Assembly: GCF_044761665.1 (NCBI RefSeq)
Contig: NZ_JBIWCW010000005.1
Span: 124,001-188,000, forward strand
Direction: 5' to 3'
DNA: 64,000 nt
DNA from: Peribacillus sp044761665
GTDB taxonomy: Bacteria > Bacillota > Bacilli > Bacillales > DSM-1321
Under the pieces are notes generated by a model that did no database searches, had not been told where the DNA came from, and saw only the letters and a program-made list of their open reading frames with translations. Below, piece after piece: positions 25,278 to 35,100 of this stretch. Every line of letters starts with the position of its first letter. Position 1 is the stretch's first letter. The translations under genes and the position numbers were made by a program.

Positions 25278-25480
25278 CCATAAACCTCCTATATTCGCAC
25301 CCTTTTCAGTCGCTTTCTCTTTATCATTGCCCGCGTAAATTCTTCCAATACTAAAAATGAAGGCAACTGAAAATCCGAGAATCGTCTACAGATTCCCGGA
25401 TGCTGTAAGTGTACTGTATGTTTTATTATACCTAAAAAAGCTCGCTACGACATTAAGTTTGGGTGAATCACTTCAAAGGC

Positions 25481-26542
25481 TTACGATTCCTCGCCGCCCT
25501 CTGCTTCCCATCTCGCAATTTCCTCCCGTACTATTGGGGCCACCTCTTTACCCAGTAGTTCGATGGCTTTCATCACATCATCATGTGGCATCGATCCAAC
25601 GGGAACATGCAGCATAAAGCGTGTGACTCCTACCGTTTTACGAAGATGAATGATTTTTTTCGCCACGGTCTCCGCATCACCGACATATAGGGCGCCTTCT
25701 AAACTACGGGCCGAATCGAACGTTTCACGGGTGTATGCTCCCCACCCACGCTCTCTTCCTAACACGTTCATCGCCTGCTGGGTGGACGGGAAAAATTTCT
25801 CTGCCGCAACATCTGTGCTCTCGGCAATGAATCCGTGTGAATGGGAAGCAATCGGCAACTTGCTTACATCATGCCCCGCTTCTTTGGCCGCCCTTTTATA
25901 CAGTTGGACGAGCCCTGCAAATTGCCTTGGGCTTCCGCCAATAATCGCAAGAACAAGTGGCAGGCCAAGCATGCCAGCGCGAACAACGGATTGGGGAGTT
26001 CCGCCGCTCCCGATCCAAACCGGTAGTGGATCCTGAACCGGAATCGGGTAGATCCCACGGTTTTGAATGGATGGACGATGCTTGCCACTCCATGTCACCT
26101 TCTCAGACTGCTGGATTTTTAATAGCAGATCCAACTTCTCATCGAACAATTCATTGTAATCGTCCAAATCATAGCCGAATAGCGGAAACGACTCGATGAA
26201 GGACCCCCTTCCGACCATGATTTCTGCGCGACCATTTGAAATCGCGTCAAGTGTCGAGAATTGCTGGAACACTCGTACCGGGTCGTCTGAAGACAACACC
26301 GTCACCGCACTGGTCAGACGGATCCGTTTTGTCCGTGAAGCTGCGGCGGCCAAAATGACGGCTGGTGCAGAAGCCGCATAATCCCTCCGATGATGCTCGC
26401 CCACTCCATAGACATCGAGCCCCACCTGATCCGCCAATACAATCTCCTCCACTACCTCGCGTATACGTTCGGCATGGCTAAGTACCTGACCCGTCTCGAC
26501 ATCCGGCGTCGTTTCCACAAATGTCGTCAACCCAATTTCCAT
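25481..26542 (-). CDS. LLM-class flavin-dependent oxidoreductase
   Basis: 353 aa luciferase-like TIM barrel. The start is GLTTFVETTPDVETG; the substrate/flavin loops include GVGEHHRRDYAASAP, the FMN-contact strand RIRLTSAVTVLSSDDPVRVF, GRAEIMVGRGSFIESFPLFG and IGSGGTPQSVVRAG. The C-terminal GALYVGDAETVAKKI is typical of the bacterial alkanal-monooxygenase-like group (YhbW/YceB type). It needs reduced FMN supplied by a separate reductase. The substrate is unknown. GGGGG lies seven bases before the ATG. No operon partner is evident. Confidence 0.88.
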   Translation of the reverse strand: MEIGLTTFVETTPDVETGQVLSHAERIREVVEEIVLADQVGLDVYGVGEHHRRDYAASAPAVILAAAASRTKRIRLTSAVTVLSSDDPVRVFQQFSTLDAISNGRAEIMVGRGSFIESFPLFGYDLDDYNELFDEKLDLLLKIQQSEKVTWSGKHRPSIQNRGIYPIPVQDPLPVWIGSGGTPQSVVRAGMLGLPLVLAIIGGSPRQFAGLVQLYKRAAKEAGHDVSKLPIASHSHGFIAESTDVAAEKFFPSTQQAMNVLGRERGWGAYTRETFDSARSLEGALYVGDAETVAKKIIHLRKTVGVTRFMLHVPVGSMPHDDVMKAIELLGKEVAPIVREEIARWEAEGGEES

Positions 26543-26674
26543 TGCCCTTCCCCCTCTATGTATGGTTTACATACCATATTTCCGTTCCTATCATTTTTAT
26601 AAGTTCCTATCATTCATCATACAATATCATGTGAATATTTCTCAAATTCCCCATCCACTTATCCACAGTAAAAA

Positions 26675-26706
26675 AGGCAGCGCCCCTAATAAAGGGCTGA
26701 CTGCCT
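26675..26706 (-). terminator. Terminator of the XRE-family gene
   Basis: Minus strand: AGGCAG, GCCC, short loop, GGGC, CTGCCT, then TTTTTT. It follows the stop codon of the regulator by about 40 bp. Confidence 0.8.
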
Positions 26707-26747
26707 GTTGGTAGAACTATTTAATAGATGAATGGCTTTTTCTCTCC

Positions 26748-27332
26748 TTAAATCAACTGATAAAACAACCCGTGCTGCGTACAGTACCAAAGCAACATGC
26801 CGTGTTTCCTCTTCGGAATGCGGGTTTGCAGTCCCCATTCCGGATATTGTTTGATAAGTTGCACCTGATCTCCTGTAGCAAAGGCAATAAATGAAATATA
26901 GTGATCCTTGCTCATAGGATGGTTGCTTGAAATGAACCAATCCTCTTCAACCTGTGTAACCTCTAGCTTCTCTTCGTCCGTCGCTTTCTTCGGTACAAGT
27001 GCCTCCAACTTTCTTCCACAACAAGAAACAGCAGCGTTACCGGTGCTTAAGGTAATATTCCCACAAGATGGACACACAAAATAGTTTGACCGTTTCATAT
27101 TTCCTCCTACAAAATCATTGGATGCGAGTTCGCCCTCCAGAATATGTTCAATGTTTACACCCAGGAGGGAGGACAATTCCGGTAACAGGGAGATATCCGG
27201 ACAGCCTTGACCACGCTCCCATTTTGAAATGGTCCGATCAGAAAGATTCATCCTGTCAGCCAACTCCTTCTGCGTGAACCCTTTTTCCCTCCGCAATCGT
27301 AAAATCAAATGGCCCACTTTGCTACTATCCAT
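26748..27332 (-). CDS. XRE-family regulator with a zinc-ribbon-like C-terminal half
   Basis: 194 aa. Residues ~8-62 are a Cro/CI helix-turn-helix (LRREKGFTQKELADRMNLSD, TISKWERGQGCPDISLLPEL). The middle has CPSCG ... CCGRKL, a four-cysteine ribbon, followed by a ~90-residue domain with NHPMSKDHYISFIAFATGDQ that resembles desulfoferrodoxin/metal-sensing folds. This architecture is common in Firmicutes, and the ligand is unknown. It is probably autoregulated; no operator was identified. Confidence 0.85.
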   Translation of the reverse strand: MDSSKVGHLILRLRREKGFTQKELADRMNLSDRTISKWERGQGCPDISLLPELSSLLGVNIEHILEGELASNDFVGGNMKRSNYFVCPSCGNITLSTGNAAVSCCGRKLEALVPKKATDEEKLEVTQVEEDWFISSNHPMSKDHYISFIAFATGDQVQLIKQYPEWGLQTRIPKRKHGMLLWYCTQHGLFYQLI

Positions 27333-27422
27333 TGATTCACCCCCTACTCATTACATCATAAGAGGTGTGACCCAAACCGGCAACAAACGCTCCGTTGAGT
27401 TTTAATTCATTCTACGAACAGC

Positions 27423-27455
27423 AAAAAACCTGTTCCAATCGAAACAGGCTTTTTG
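27423..27455 (-). terminator. Terminator of the SDR gene
   Basis: Minus strand: AGCCTGTT, loop TCGATTGG, AACAGGTTTTTTGC. The stem is short but followed by a clear T-run. Confidence 0.75.
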
Positions 27456-27466
27456 CTTATTTATTA

Positions 27467-28225
27467 TTATTTTGTATTCGTGAATCCGCCATCGATGCGA
27501 ATCACTTCTCCATTAATATATTCAGCTTTAGACGAGAAGAGGAAGGTTACAAGTTCTGCAACTTCTTCTGGAGTTCCCAATCGTTTTTGAGGAATCCCGC
27601 TCGTTGCGTTCTCTTTCATTTTTGGGTTTGCTTCATAGAAAGCTTTGACCATAGGTGTCTCAGTAGGTCCTGGGGCAATTGCATTCACTCTTAGACCATC
27701 TTTTGCGTATTCAGCCACCATGGACTTCGTTAACCCAACGATAGCGTGTTTCGTAGCGGAATAGGTCACTACTGAATCTTGTCCGATCACACCAGCACTT
27801 GAAGCGGTATTAACGATCGATCCGCCACCATTTTTCAACATAACCTCGGCTACATAACGAACACCATATAAAGCACCCATTAAATTGATTTGGACGATCT
27901 TTTCAATTTCTTCCACGTCCGTATCCAAGTAGTATTTACCACTACCAGAGATCCCTGCGTTGTTAAAGAAATAATCGATCTTTCCGAATCTCTCTACTGT
28001 TTGATCCACATAATTCTTCACTTCTTCTGCTTTAGAAACATCCGTTTTGATGAAGAAAGAATCCGCTCCTAAATTTTTCACCATTTCAACCGTTTCGTTA
28101 CCGCCCTTTTCATTGACGTCCACTACAACGATGTTGACTCCTTCTTTAGCCAAACGAACCGCTGTCGCTTGTCCTAAACCACTTCCGGCTCCTGTAATGA
28201 TTGCTACTTTATTCTCAGTTGTCAT
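27467..28225 (-). CDS. Short-chain dehydrogenase/reductase (classical SDR)
   Basis: 252 aa, the usual family length. NAD(P)-binding TGAGSGLGQATA at residues ~12-23, then NNAGISG, catalytic Ser in NTASSAGVIGQDS, Tyr-x3-Lys in TYSATKHAIVG, and the C-terminal YINGEVIRIDGGFTNTK. An Asp in VVVDVNEKGG at the end of beta 2 favours NAD over NADP. It is monocistronic with its own terminator. The substrate cannot be told from sequence. Confidence 0.9.
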   Translation of the reverse strand: MTTENKVAIITGAGSGLGQATAVRLAKEGVNIVVVDVNEKGGNETVEMVKNLGADSFFIKTDVSKAEEVKNYVDQTVERFGKIDYFFNNAGISGSGKYYLDTDVEEIEKIVQINLMGALYGVRYVAEVMLKNGGGSIVNTASSAGVIGQDSVVTYSATKHAIVGLTKSMVAEYAKDGLRVNAIAPGPTETPMVKAFYEANPKMKENATSGIPQKRLGTPEEVAELVTFLFSSKAEYINGEVIRIDGGFTNTK

Positions 28226-28529
28226 AAAAAAACCTCCATGTAAATGAATGAGGACCGGGTAACCGGTACTATTCTAGTATATATACTCTCGTGATAAAAT
28301 ACCCACAATATGCCTGGCACATCATGAATAACTCTAGTTTTCTTTACCCCGTGGGTATGATTTAAAACTGTAAATATCCGGAGGATTAACTTGCTAAAGT
28401 TCTGTTAAAAAGTACATTATCCAAAAAACCTAACCGTAGTACCTGTCAGGTTGGAGTGAAGGTGACATTTTTCATACAAGGATACTCTGTGTGCCATAAT
28501 TTAATTGGACACTCAAAATTCCACTTCAA
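28226..28529. other. Gene-free region between the SDR and paiA genes
   Basis: It contains the SDR promoter side (AACCGGTACTATTCTAGTAT) and about 200 bp with no coding signal or repeat that I can identify. Confidence 0.45.
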
Positions 28530-29048
28530 TCATTTAAGCATTTTAGTCATAACAAGATCGGTTTGTTTTTCATCTCCCATGTAAAAGGAATGCGTTCCAC
28601 TCTGAGTAAAGCCCATTCTTTCATAAAATTTGATGGCCCCCTCATTCTTTTCCCAAACGCCTAACCAGATTTTCTGCTTATTTTGTTCTTTCGCCAATTC
28701 CAATGCTTTATTTATCAGATGATGACCCAATCCCTGCCCTTGAAATTCTTTTCTTATATATATCCTCTCAATTTCTAGTGAATCATTCCCCTCCTTTTCC
28801 GTCTGGGCTTCATTCACATTCACCTTTAAATACCCGGCTACTTCTGCATGAACATAGATAAAAAAGAATGCCGACTCGCTATTGGATAATTCCGTTTCTA
28901 ATTGATTTGCGTTAAATGCCCTATCCAAATAAACCTTCATATTTTCAGGTGAATTCTGATCCTTAAAGGTCTCATTAAACGTTTCGCAACCAATCTCTTG
29001 GAGTATTGGCAAATCTTCAAGGGTACACTTTCGTATATGTATCGTCAT
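28530..29048 (-). CDS. paiA: Spermidine/spermine N-acetyltransferase PaiA
   Basis: 172 aa GNAT enzyme. Highly similar to B. subtilis PaiA as I recall it, including ETFNETFKDQNSPENMK, EIERIYIRKEFQGQGLGHHL with the acetyl-CoA loop QGQGLG, IWLGVWEKNEGAIKFYERMG and HSFYMGDEKQTDLVM. PaiA acetylates spermidine and spermine and affects sporulation and degradative-enzyme expression. The start has AGAGGAG at good spacing. In B. subtilis paiB follows, but no paiB is present here. Confidence 0.92.
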   Translation of the reverse strand: MTIHIRKCTLEDLPILQEIGCETFNETFKDQNSPENMKVYLDRAFNANQLETELSNSESAFFFIYVHAEVAGYLKVNVNEAQTEKEGNDSLEIERIYIRKEFQGQGLGHHLINKALELAKEQNKQKIWLGVWEKNEGAIKFYERMGFTQSGTHSFYMGDEKQTDLVMTKMLK

Positions 29049-29197
29049 TTATTCCGCTCCTCTACTTATCATCTTTTTAAAAATATTTGAGTTCAAACTC
29101 TTATGTATGGATTATCTCCACGAGACGTTTTAATCTCGTATCCTCTTGAAAACAGTTCTTCTGAGAGTTTATTTACCTGAAAGTCCGACTTCTCCAA

Positions 29198-30340
29198 TTA
29201 CTTATACCGTTTCAAAATTTCAACAAAAAGGCGAATCGCTTCTGGGAACACGTCCTCATCAAGGTCGAACCTTGGATGGTGATGCGGATACTGGCTTTTT
29301 TCTCCGTTCATGCCGACAAAGATGAACGCCCCTGGCTTTTTCGTCAGATAGTACGAGAAATCCTCCGATACCATGATTGGTTCGACAGGCTCAAATACAT
29401 CTTCACCAAAACGATGACAAATGAGGTCTTCCATGAAGGCCGCTTCTTTCTGATCATTGACGAGTGGAGGCGTTCCAACGATGAATCGCACATCTCCTGT
29501 GGCTCCAAAGGATTGGCAGATGCCTTTCGTCAGCTTGACAATCTTATCTTGGATCAGGTCAACCGCTCCCGGAGACAGCGCACGGATCGTACCAATGATT
29601 TTAGCTGAATCGGGAATGATGTTATAGGTGGTGCCGGCCTCGATTTTCCCTACGGTTATCACACCAGCCTCCATCGGATTCAAGGACCGGCTGATTATGC
29701 TTTGTAGTGCCTGAATGATATGGGTCGAGATATAAATCGGATCGACCGTCTCATGCGGCATCGATCCATGGCCGCCCGAGCCTTTGATGGTAATCTCAAA
29801 ATCATCGACGGATGCCATCATCGGCCCTCCCCGCAAGCCAATTTTCCCTTTAGCCAGCCCCTGCCACAAATGAATCCCGAAAATGGCATCAACCTCATCG
29901 AGGACACCCTGCTTAATCAGTTGATCGGCTCCACTCGGTGAAATCTCTTCTGCGGATTGGAAAATCAGCATGATATTGGGCTCAATTTCTTCACGATGCT
30001 TCGTAATCCATTCAGCAACAGCAAGCAAAACAGCCGTATGTCCGTCATGGCCGCACATGTGAGCGACCCCGGGATTTTTTGAAAGATACGGCTTATCCCC
30101 TTCTTCCATAATTGGCAGCGCATCGATATCTGCCCTGAGAGCAACCGTTTTGGTACCTTTCGTTCCTTTGAAAAATCCGACTGTACCGGGCGGCTGATAA
30201 TTAAGAATTTCAATCCCGAGCGTTTCCAGGCGACGGCGAATGAAAGCCGTCGTTTCATATTCTTTTCCTGAAAGCTCAGGATGCTGATGCAGATGGCGGC
30301 GGTCCTCGATCGCCTGATTGATTAAATACTGATCGATCAT
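29198..30340 (-). CDS. M20 family amidohydrolase (hippurate hydrolase-like)
   Basis: 380 aa. Di-metal peptidase/amidohydrolase of the M20D subfamily: RRHLHQHPELSGKEYET near residue 15, ALRADIDALPIMEE, MCGHDGHTAVLLA (metal ligands Cys and His), the catalytic/metal Glu pair in FQSAEEISPSGA, the dimerisation domain with GSGGHGSMPHETVDPI, and the final HHHPRFDLDEDVFPEA. It cleaves N-acyl groups from amino acids or related amides. It is similar to B. subtilis YhaA/YtnL-type enzymes, and the exact substrate is unknown. GAGGTAA precedes the ATG. Confidence 0.88.
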   Translation of the reverse strand: MIDQYLINQAIEDRRHLHQHPELSGKEYETTAFIRRRLETLGIEILNYQPPGTVGFFKGTKGTKTVALRADIDALPIMEEGDKPYLSKNPGVAHMCGHDGHTAVLLAVAEWITKHREEIEPNIMLIFQSAEEISPSGADQLIKQGVLDEVDAIFGIHLWQGLAKGKIGLRGGPMMASVDDFEITIKGSGGHGSMPHETVDPIYISTHIIQALQSIISRSLNPMEAGVITVGKIEAGTTYNIIPDSAKIIGTIRALSPGAVDLIQDKIVKLTKGICQSFGATGDVRFIVGTPPLVNDQKEAAFMEDLICHRFGEDVFEPVEPIMVSEDFSYYLTKKPGAFIFVGMNGEKSQYPHHHPRFDLDEDVFPEAIRLFVEILKRYK

Positions 30341-30486
30341 GCTTAAATTACCTCATTCTTTCATTTTATTTTTTATTTTGCACATGCCAAGACTGATTCC
30401 CTGACTTTTATGTCTCTAAATTTTATCAGAAGCAGCTAACTAGAAAAAAAGACCTCCATGCCGCTACACGAAAGTCTTCACTCCGA

Positions 30487-31152
30487 TTATTTCTTCTTAC
30501 TCTTTCTTTTCACAATCAAGACCACGGCCCCGATAACCAAGACCACTACAATTCCGGCCGTTATGCCGATCGTTTTACCCTTCGGAACAATCACTTCAAA
30601 CTCAACAGGCGTCTCATTTGTGGCCGAGATATCCCAGGATAGGGTTTTGCCATTCTCCTCATCGGCATTATTGGAGCCAAAGAGCTTATACGGAAGCGCA
30701 ACCTCCAGTTTCAGATTGGCTTGATCCAGCTTTTGAAGAATGATGGATTGGATGAAGGTGTTACCTGATACACCCTCTATGTACCGACTGATTTGACTTT
30801 GTAAATCAACGGATGCCTTCACATCATAGGCGGTATAAAAGAAAGATTCCTTCTCATCTACGGAAATCTTACTCTCACCTGTTCCGTCCCCTATATTGGA
30901 CAGCGTTTCAAGCGAAGGGTAATGTTTCGTCACCTTGATGCCATTCTCGCTCTGTTCCAGCTTGTATTCCGTTCCCTCCAATGCTTCTTCAATGTATGGA
31001 CCTGCCAGCGAATACATATCACCGTCCATGGATGCTTCAAGCGAGAGATCCGCACTTTTATCTTTATTTATTTCAACCCGCGCTGTGGAATCCACACATC
31101 CTGAAAGGATCAATCCCAATAAAGGAATCGCGAGCCATTTCATTCGCTTCAT
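30487..31152 (-). CDS. Membrane-anchored lipoprotein with C-terminal TM
   Basis: 221 aa. Lipoprotein signal MKRMKWLAIPLLGLILSGC with the lipobox Cys at residue 19. A ~170 residue extracellular domain follows (DSTARVEINKDKSADLSLEA, then amphipathic strands). A second membrane helix lies at about residues 196-216 (IGITAGIVVVLVIGAVVLIV) with a KRKSKKK tail inside. This is similar to DUF3153-type lipoproteins of Bacillus; the role is unknown. GGAGAGGGG lies before the start. A weak terminator-like hairpin follows near 30444-30480. Confidence 0.8.
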   Translation of the reverse strand: MKRMKWLAIPLLGLILSGCVDSTARVEINKDKSADLSLEASMDGDMYSLAGPYIEEALEGTEYKLEQSENGIKVTKHYPSLETLSNIGDGTGESKISVDEKESFFYTAYDVKASVDLQSQISRYIEGVSGNTFIQSIILQKLDQANLKLEVALPYKLFGSNNADEENGKTLSWDISATNETPVEFEVIVPKGKTIGITAGIVVVLVIGAVVLIVKRKSKKK

Positions 31153-31508
31153 TCTGGTTCCCCTCTCCTTACATTCAAAATGAATAAACGGTTATTTACT
31201 ATTCATAATGTATCACGCATCTGCTTTTTAAAGGAAATAAAAAAACGACCGCTTGGCATGACCTATTTTTTGCAGGTAGAAAGATAAGCGAAGAATATGT
31301 AAATAACAGGTAAACACTTAGATGGAACTACTTAGTTTTTATAGGAAAGATGATGATTTCACCCTTCTTTTATCCCTTTTTCATCCTAAAACAAATCGTA
31401 AAATATGAGTACTATGCGCGATTGATATCATTTTTTCATAAATATACACTTACATAACAGGAATGAACAATCATTCCGTTTCTTGTAAATAAGGGGTGAA
31501 TCACACTG
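31153..31508. other. Divergent intergenic region upstream of the tetR/P450 pair
   Basis: It carries the lipoprotein promoter leftward and the tetR promoter rightward. The only specific element I can identify is the operator at 31460-31477. The rest is AT-rich. Confidence 0.5.
31460..31477. promoter_or_regulatory. TetR-type operator 1 (tetR promoter)
   Basis: GGAATGA-ACAA-TCATTCC is a perfect 7 bp inverted repeat, 32 bp before the tetR start. It has the same half-site as operator 2, supporting autoregulation. Confidence 0.75.
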
Positions 31509-32081
31509 ATGACAATTGTAAATAAGCGAAATGATATAGTCGCAAGCGCTTTACTATTATTTGCAGAAAGAGGATTTGACGCGACTACCATCCCTATGAT
31601 AGCTACTTCTGCCGGAGTTGGGGCAGGAACCATATATCGTTATTTTGAGAGTAAGGAATTGCTGGGCAATAAGATTTTCCAAGAGTACCTGGACCTTTTT
31701 ACTGAAACGGTACAGGATGGATTTCCTCATGATGATACAATTCGCCATCAGTTCCGTCATATATTTAATTCGATGGTGCATTTTACTACCGATCATGGCC
31801 AAGCTCTTTATTTTATTAAATTACATAGTGGGGCCTATTTTTTAAATGATGATAGTCAAGCGAGCTTTCAAAGACTATTGAATATATTTATACATTTCTT
31901 CGAGAGTGGAAAAGAGAAACAGGTCATTAAGAAACTCCCTACCTCTGCCTTGATAGCCATTATTTACGGAGCATTTCTGGAGCTTGAACGCCTGGTGCGT
32001 ATCGGAGAACTGAATCCGGATACGAAACTTTTGGCCGAAGTGGAAGCGAGCTTTTGGGATGCCATCCGTTTACATGCTTGA
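31509..32081 (+). CDS. TetR family repressor (FatR/BscR/Bm3R1-like)
   Basis: 190 aa. N-terminal TetR helix-turn-helix: ALLLFAERGFDATTIPMIAT followed by SAGVGAGTIYRYFESKELLG. The C-terminal ligand-binding domain is helical (HSGAYFLNDDSQASF, ALIAIIYGAFLELERLV). It sits 62 bp upstream of the fused P450-reductase gene. In B. subtilis and B. megaterium the equivalent repressor controls the neighbouring fatty-acid hydroxylase and is released by fatty acids. Operators lie on both sides of this gene. Confidence 0.92.
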   Translation: MTIVNKRNDIVASALLLFAERGFDATTIPMIATSAGVGAGTIYRYFESKELLGNKIFQEYLDLFTETVQDGFPHDDTIRHQFRHIFNSMVHFTTDHGQALYFIKLHSGAYFLNDDSQASFQRLLNIFIHFFESGKEKQVIKKLPTSALIAIIYGAFLELERLVRIGELNPDTKLLAEVEASFWDAIRLHA

Positions 32082-32100
32082 ATCTATTTAAATCAAGTCC

Positions 32101-32117
32101 GGAATGAACGTTCATTC
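32101..32117. promoter_or_regulatory. TetR-type operator 2 (P450 promoter)
   Basis: GGAATGAACGTTCATTC contains the perfect 14 bp palindrome AATGAACGTTCATT, located 27 bp before the P450 start. It matches the known Bm3R1 operator of B. megaterium in its core and operator 1 in its half-site. Confidence 0.85.
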
Positions 32118-32143
32118 ATTATTTTGAAAGAGGTGCTAATTTT

Positions 32144-35100
32144 ATGGAAACCCACAATCAATTTCCACAGCCCAAGACATATGGCCCCCTAGGCAGCCTC
32201 CCGATTATCGATAAAGATAAGTCGATTCAGTCATTCATGAAGCTGTCGCGAGAGTTGGGACCAATCTTTCAGTTTCAGTTTCCTGGTAGAATCGCTACAT
32301 TCGTCTCAAGCGCTTCTCTTGCTGAAGAAATTTGTGATGAAACACGGTTCGATAAGAAAATCGGCCCAGCCCTACAAAAGGTACGAGCATTTGGCGGCGA
32401 TGGGCTCTTCACAAGCGAAACGACCGAACCCAATTGGAAGAAGGCCCATAACATCCTGCTGCCTAGCTTCAGCCAGCAGGCAATGAAAGGCTATCATGCT
32501 AAAATGTTGGATCTCGCTACTCAACTCATCCAAAAATGGGCTCGTTTGAATCCAACCGATGAGATAGATGTTCCTGAAGATATGACACGATTGACCCTGG
32601 ATACGATTGGGCTATGCGGATTCAATTTCCGATTTAACAGCTTTTATCGGGAGGACCCGCATCCTTTCGTCACCAGTATGGTACGTGCACTTAATGAAGC
32701 GATGAGCCAAACGCAACGACTTGGCATCCAGGAAAAATTGATGATCAAATCAAAAAAACAATTCAAGGAAGACATTCAATATATGTTTTCCCTTGTGGAT
32801 GAATTGATCGCTGATCGTAAACAACATGGTGACCAAGGAGAAGAGGATCTTCTTTCCCATATGTTAAAAGGAATCGATCCGGAAACAGGAGCTTCACTTG
32901 ATGATGATAACATCCGTTACCAAATCATAACGTTCTTAATAGCAGGACATGAAACGACAAGCGGTCTCCTGTCTTTCGCCATCTATTTCCTCATGAACAA
33001 TCGTGACAAGTTACTAAAAGCGCAACAAGAGGTCGATGAAGTATTGGGTGATGACATCCCGGATTATACGCAAGTGAAAAAGCTGAAATATGTCCGGATG
33101 GTGCTGAATGAAGCACTTCGTCTGTGGCCAACCGCTCCATCATTTTCCGTGTACGCAAAAGAGGACACCACGCTTGGTGGAAAATATACCGTGAAGAAAG
33201 GCGATGTATTTTCCTTATTGATTCCCGAGCTTCATCGTGACCGTTCCGTTTGGGGCGATGAAGTGGATGCATTCATTCCGGAGCGATTCGAGGACGCGGA
33301 TTCTATTCCCCATCATGCTTTTAAACCGTTTGGAAACGGACAGCGCGCCTGTATCGGACAACAGTTTTCCCTACAAGAAGCCACACTTGTACTCGGCATG
33401 ATTTTACAACATTTCGACTTGATTGATCATGGTGGATATCAACTGGATATCAAAGAAACGTTGACCCTAAAACCGGACGGATTGAAGATGCGCGTTTCAC
33501 CGAGAAAGAAAGTGATAGATTTTGCGACCGTTTCGCGTCCGGAACCGAACCCTGTCGAAAAACAATCCAAGGCCGCCATTCCATCTTCTACACATGGCAC
33601 TCCATTGCTCATCCTGTATGGATCAAACATGGGGACGGCAGAAGGGATGGCCAGGGACCTTGCCGAAACAGGGAAACGATTAGGCTTTGATACTAATCTG
33701 GCTACTTTAAATGGATACACCAACCAGCTTCCACACAAAGGAGCGGTTCTCATTGTCTCGGCATCTTATAATGGAAATCCCCCAGATAATGCAGATGACT
33801 TCGTTTCTTGGCTTAAGGAAGACAAGGATGAAACATTGGAGGGTGTTCACTATGCAGTATTCGGCTGCGGAGACCGAAATTGGGCCACTACATACCAACG
33901 GATTCCAAGCTTCATCGATGAGCAGTTGGAACAAAAAGGAGCCGTGCGATTCTCGGATACAGGATATGGAGATGCAAGCGATGATTTCGAAGGGGCTTAC
34001 GAGAAATGGACCGAAACACTTTGGCAGAATCTTTCAGAAACCCTACACATTGAAATGGATGGCAGTGATCAGGAAAGCAGCTCTATCACGATGAACTTCG
34101 TGAGCGATGTGAGCGGTACACCTCTTGCCCGTATCCATCATGCATGTACCTCCATTATTAAAAGAAATGTTGAATTACAACATGTAGAGAGCGGAAGAAG
34201 TACACGCCATATAGAATTGACATTGCCTGAAGGGGTGAAGTACCAAGAAGGCGACCACCTAGGGGTACTTCCGCAAAATCCTACGGAACTTGTCGAACGG
34301 GTGCTCCGCCGTTTCAAACTGAACAGCCAAGATTATGTACAACTGACGGGGGAATCCGGAAAAGCAGCCCATCTTCCTACAGAAAAACCTGTCAAAATCG
34401 AGGAGTTGCTGTCAAACTATGTGGAACTGCAAGAACCTGCCAGCCGGTCCCAAATTCGGATGCTTGCCACCTATACCGTATGTCCTCCACATGTAAAAGA
34501 ACTGGAAGATTTACTTTTGGACACTACCTATAAACAAGAAATCCTGAATAAGCGCATCACCATGCTCGACCTAATCGAACAATACCTTGCATGCGAGATT
34601 CCGTTTGAACGTTTCTTGGCTTTACTGCCACCATTAAAAGCCAGATACTACTCCATCTCTAGCTCACCTTTCCACCATGAAGGAGAAGCAAGCATTACAG
34701 TCAGCGTAGTTCGTGGGGAAGCTTTGAGCGGAAACGGAAAATATAAAGGCATTGCATCGAATTATTTGGCAGGGCGCTCCCCAGGAGACAAAATCGCCTG
34801 CTTTATCCATACGCCGCAATCCCATTTCCAGCTTCCGAAAACACCGGAAAAATCGATCATCATGATTGGCCCTGGAACGGGAATTGCACCATTTAGGGGA
34901 TTCATACAGGCCCGTCACGCTTTAAAGGAAAAAGGTGCAGCATTAGGCCCTGCCCATCTTTACTTTGGATGCCGTAACCCAGAACACGATTTTCTTTATC
35001 AAGAAGAACTTGTGCAAGCCGAACAAGATGGTCTTGTCACTCTAAACACCGCCTACTCAAGATGTCCTGGCCAAGAAAAAACATATGTCCAGAATCGCTT

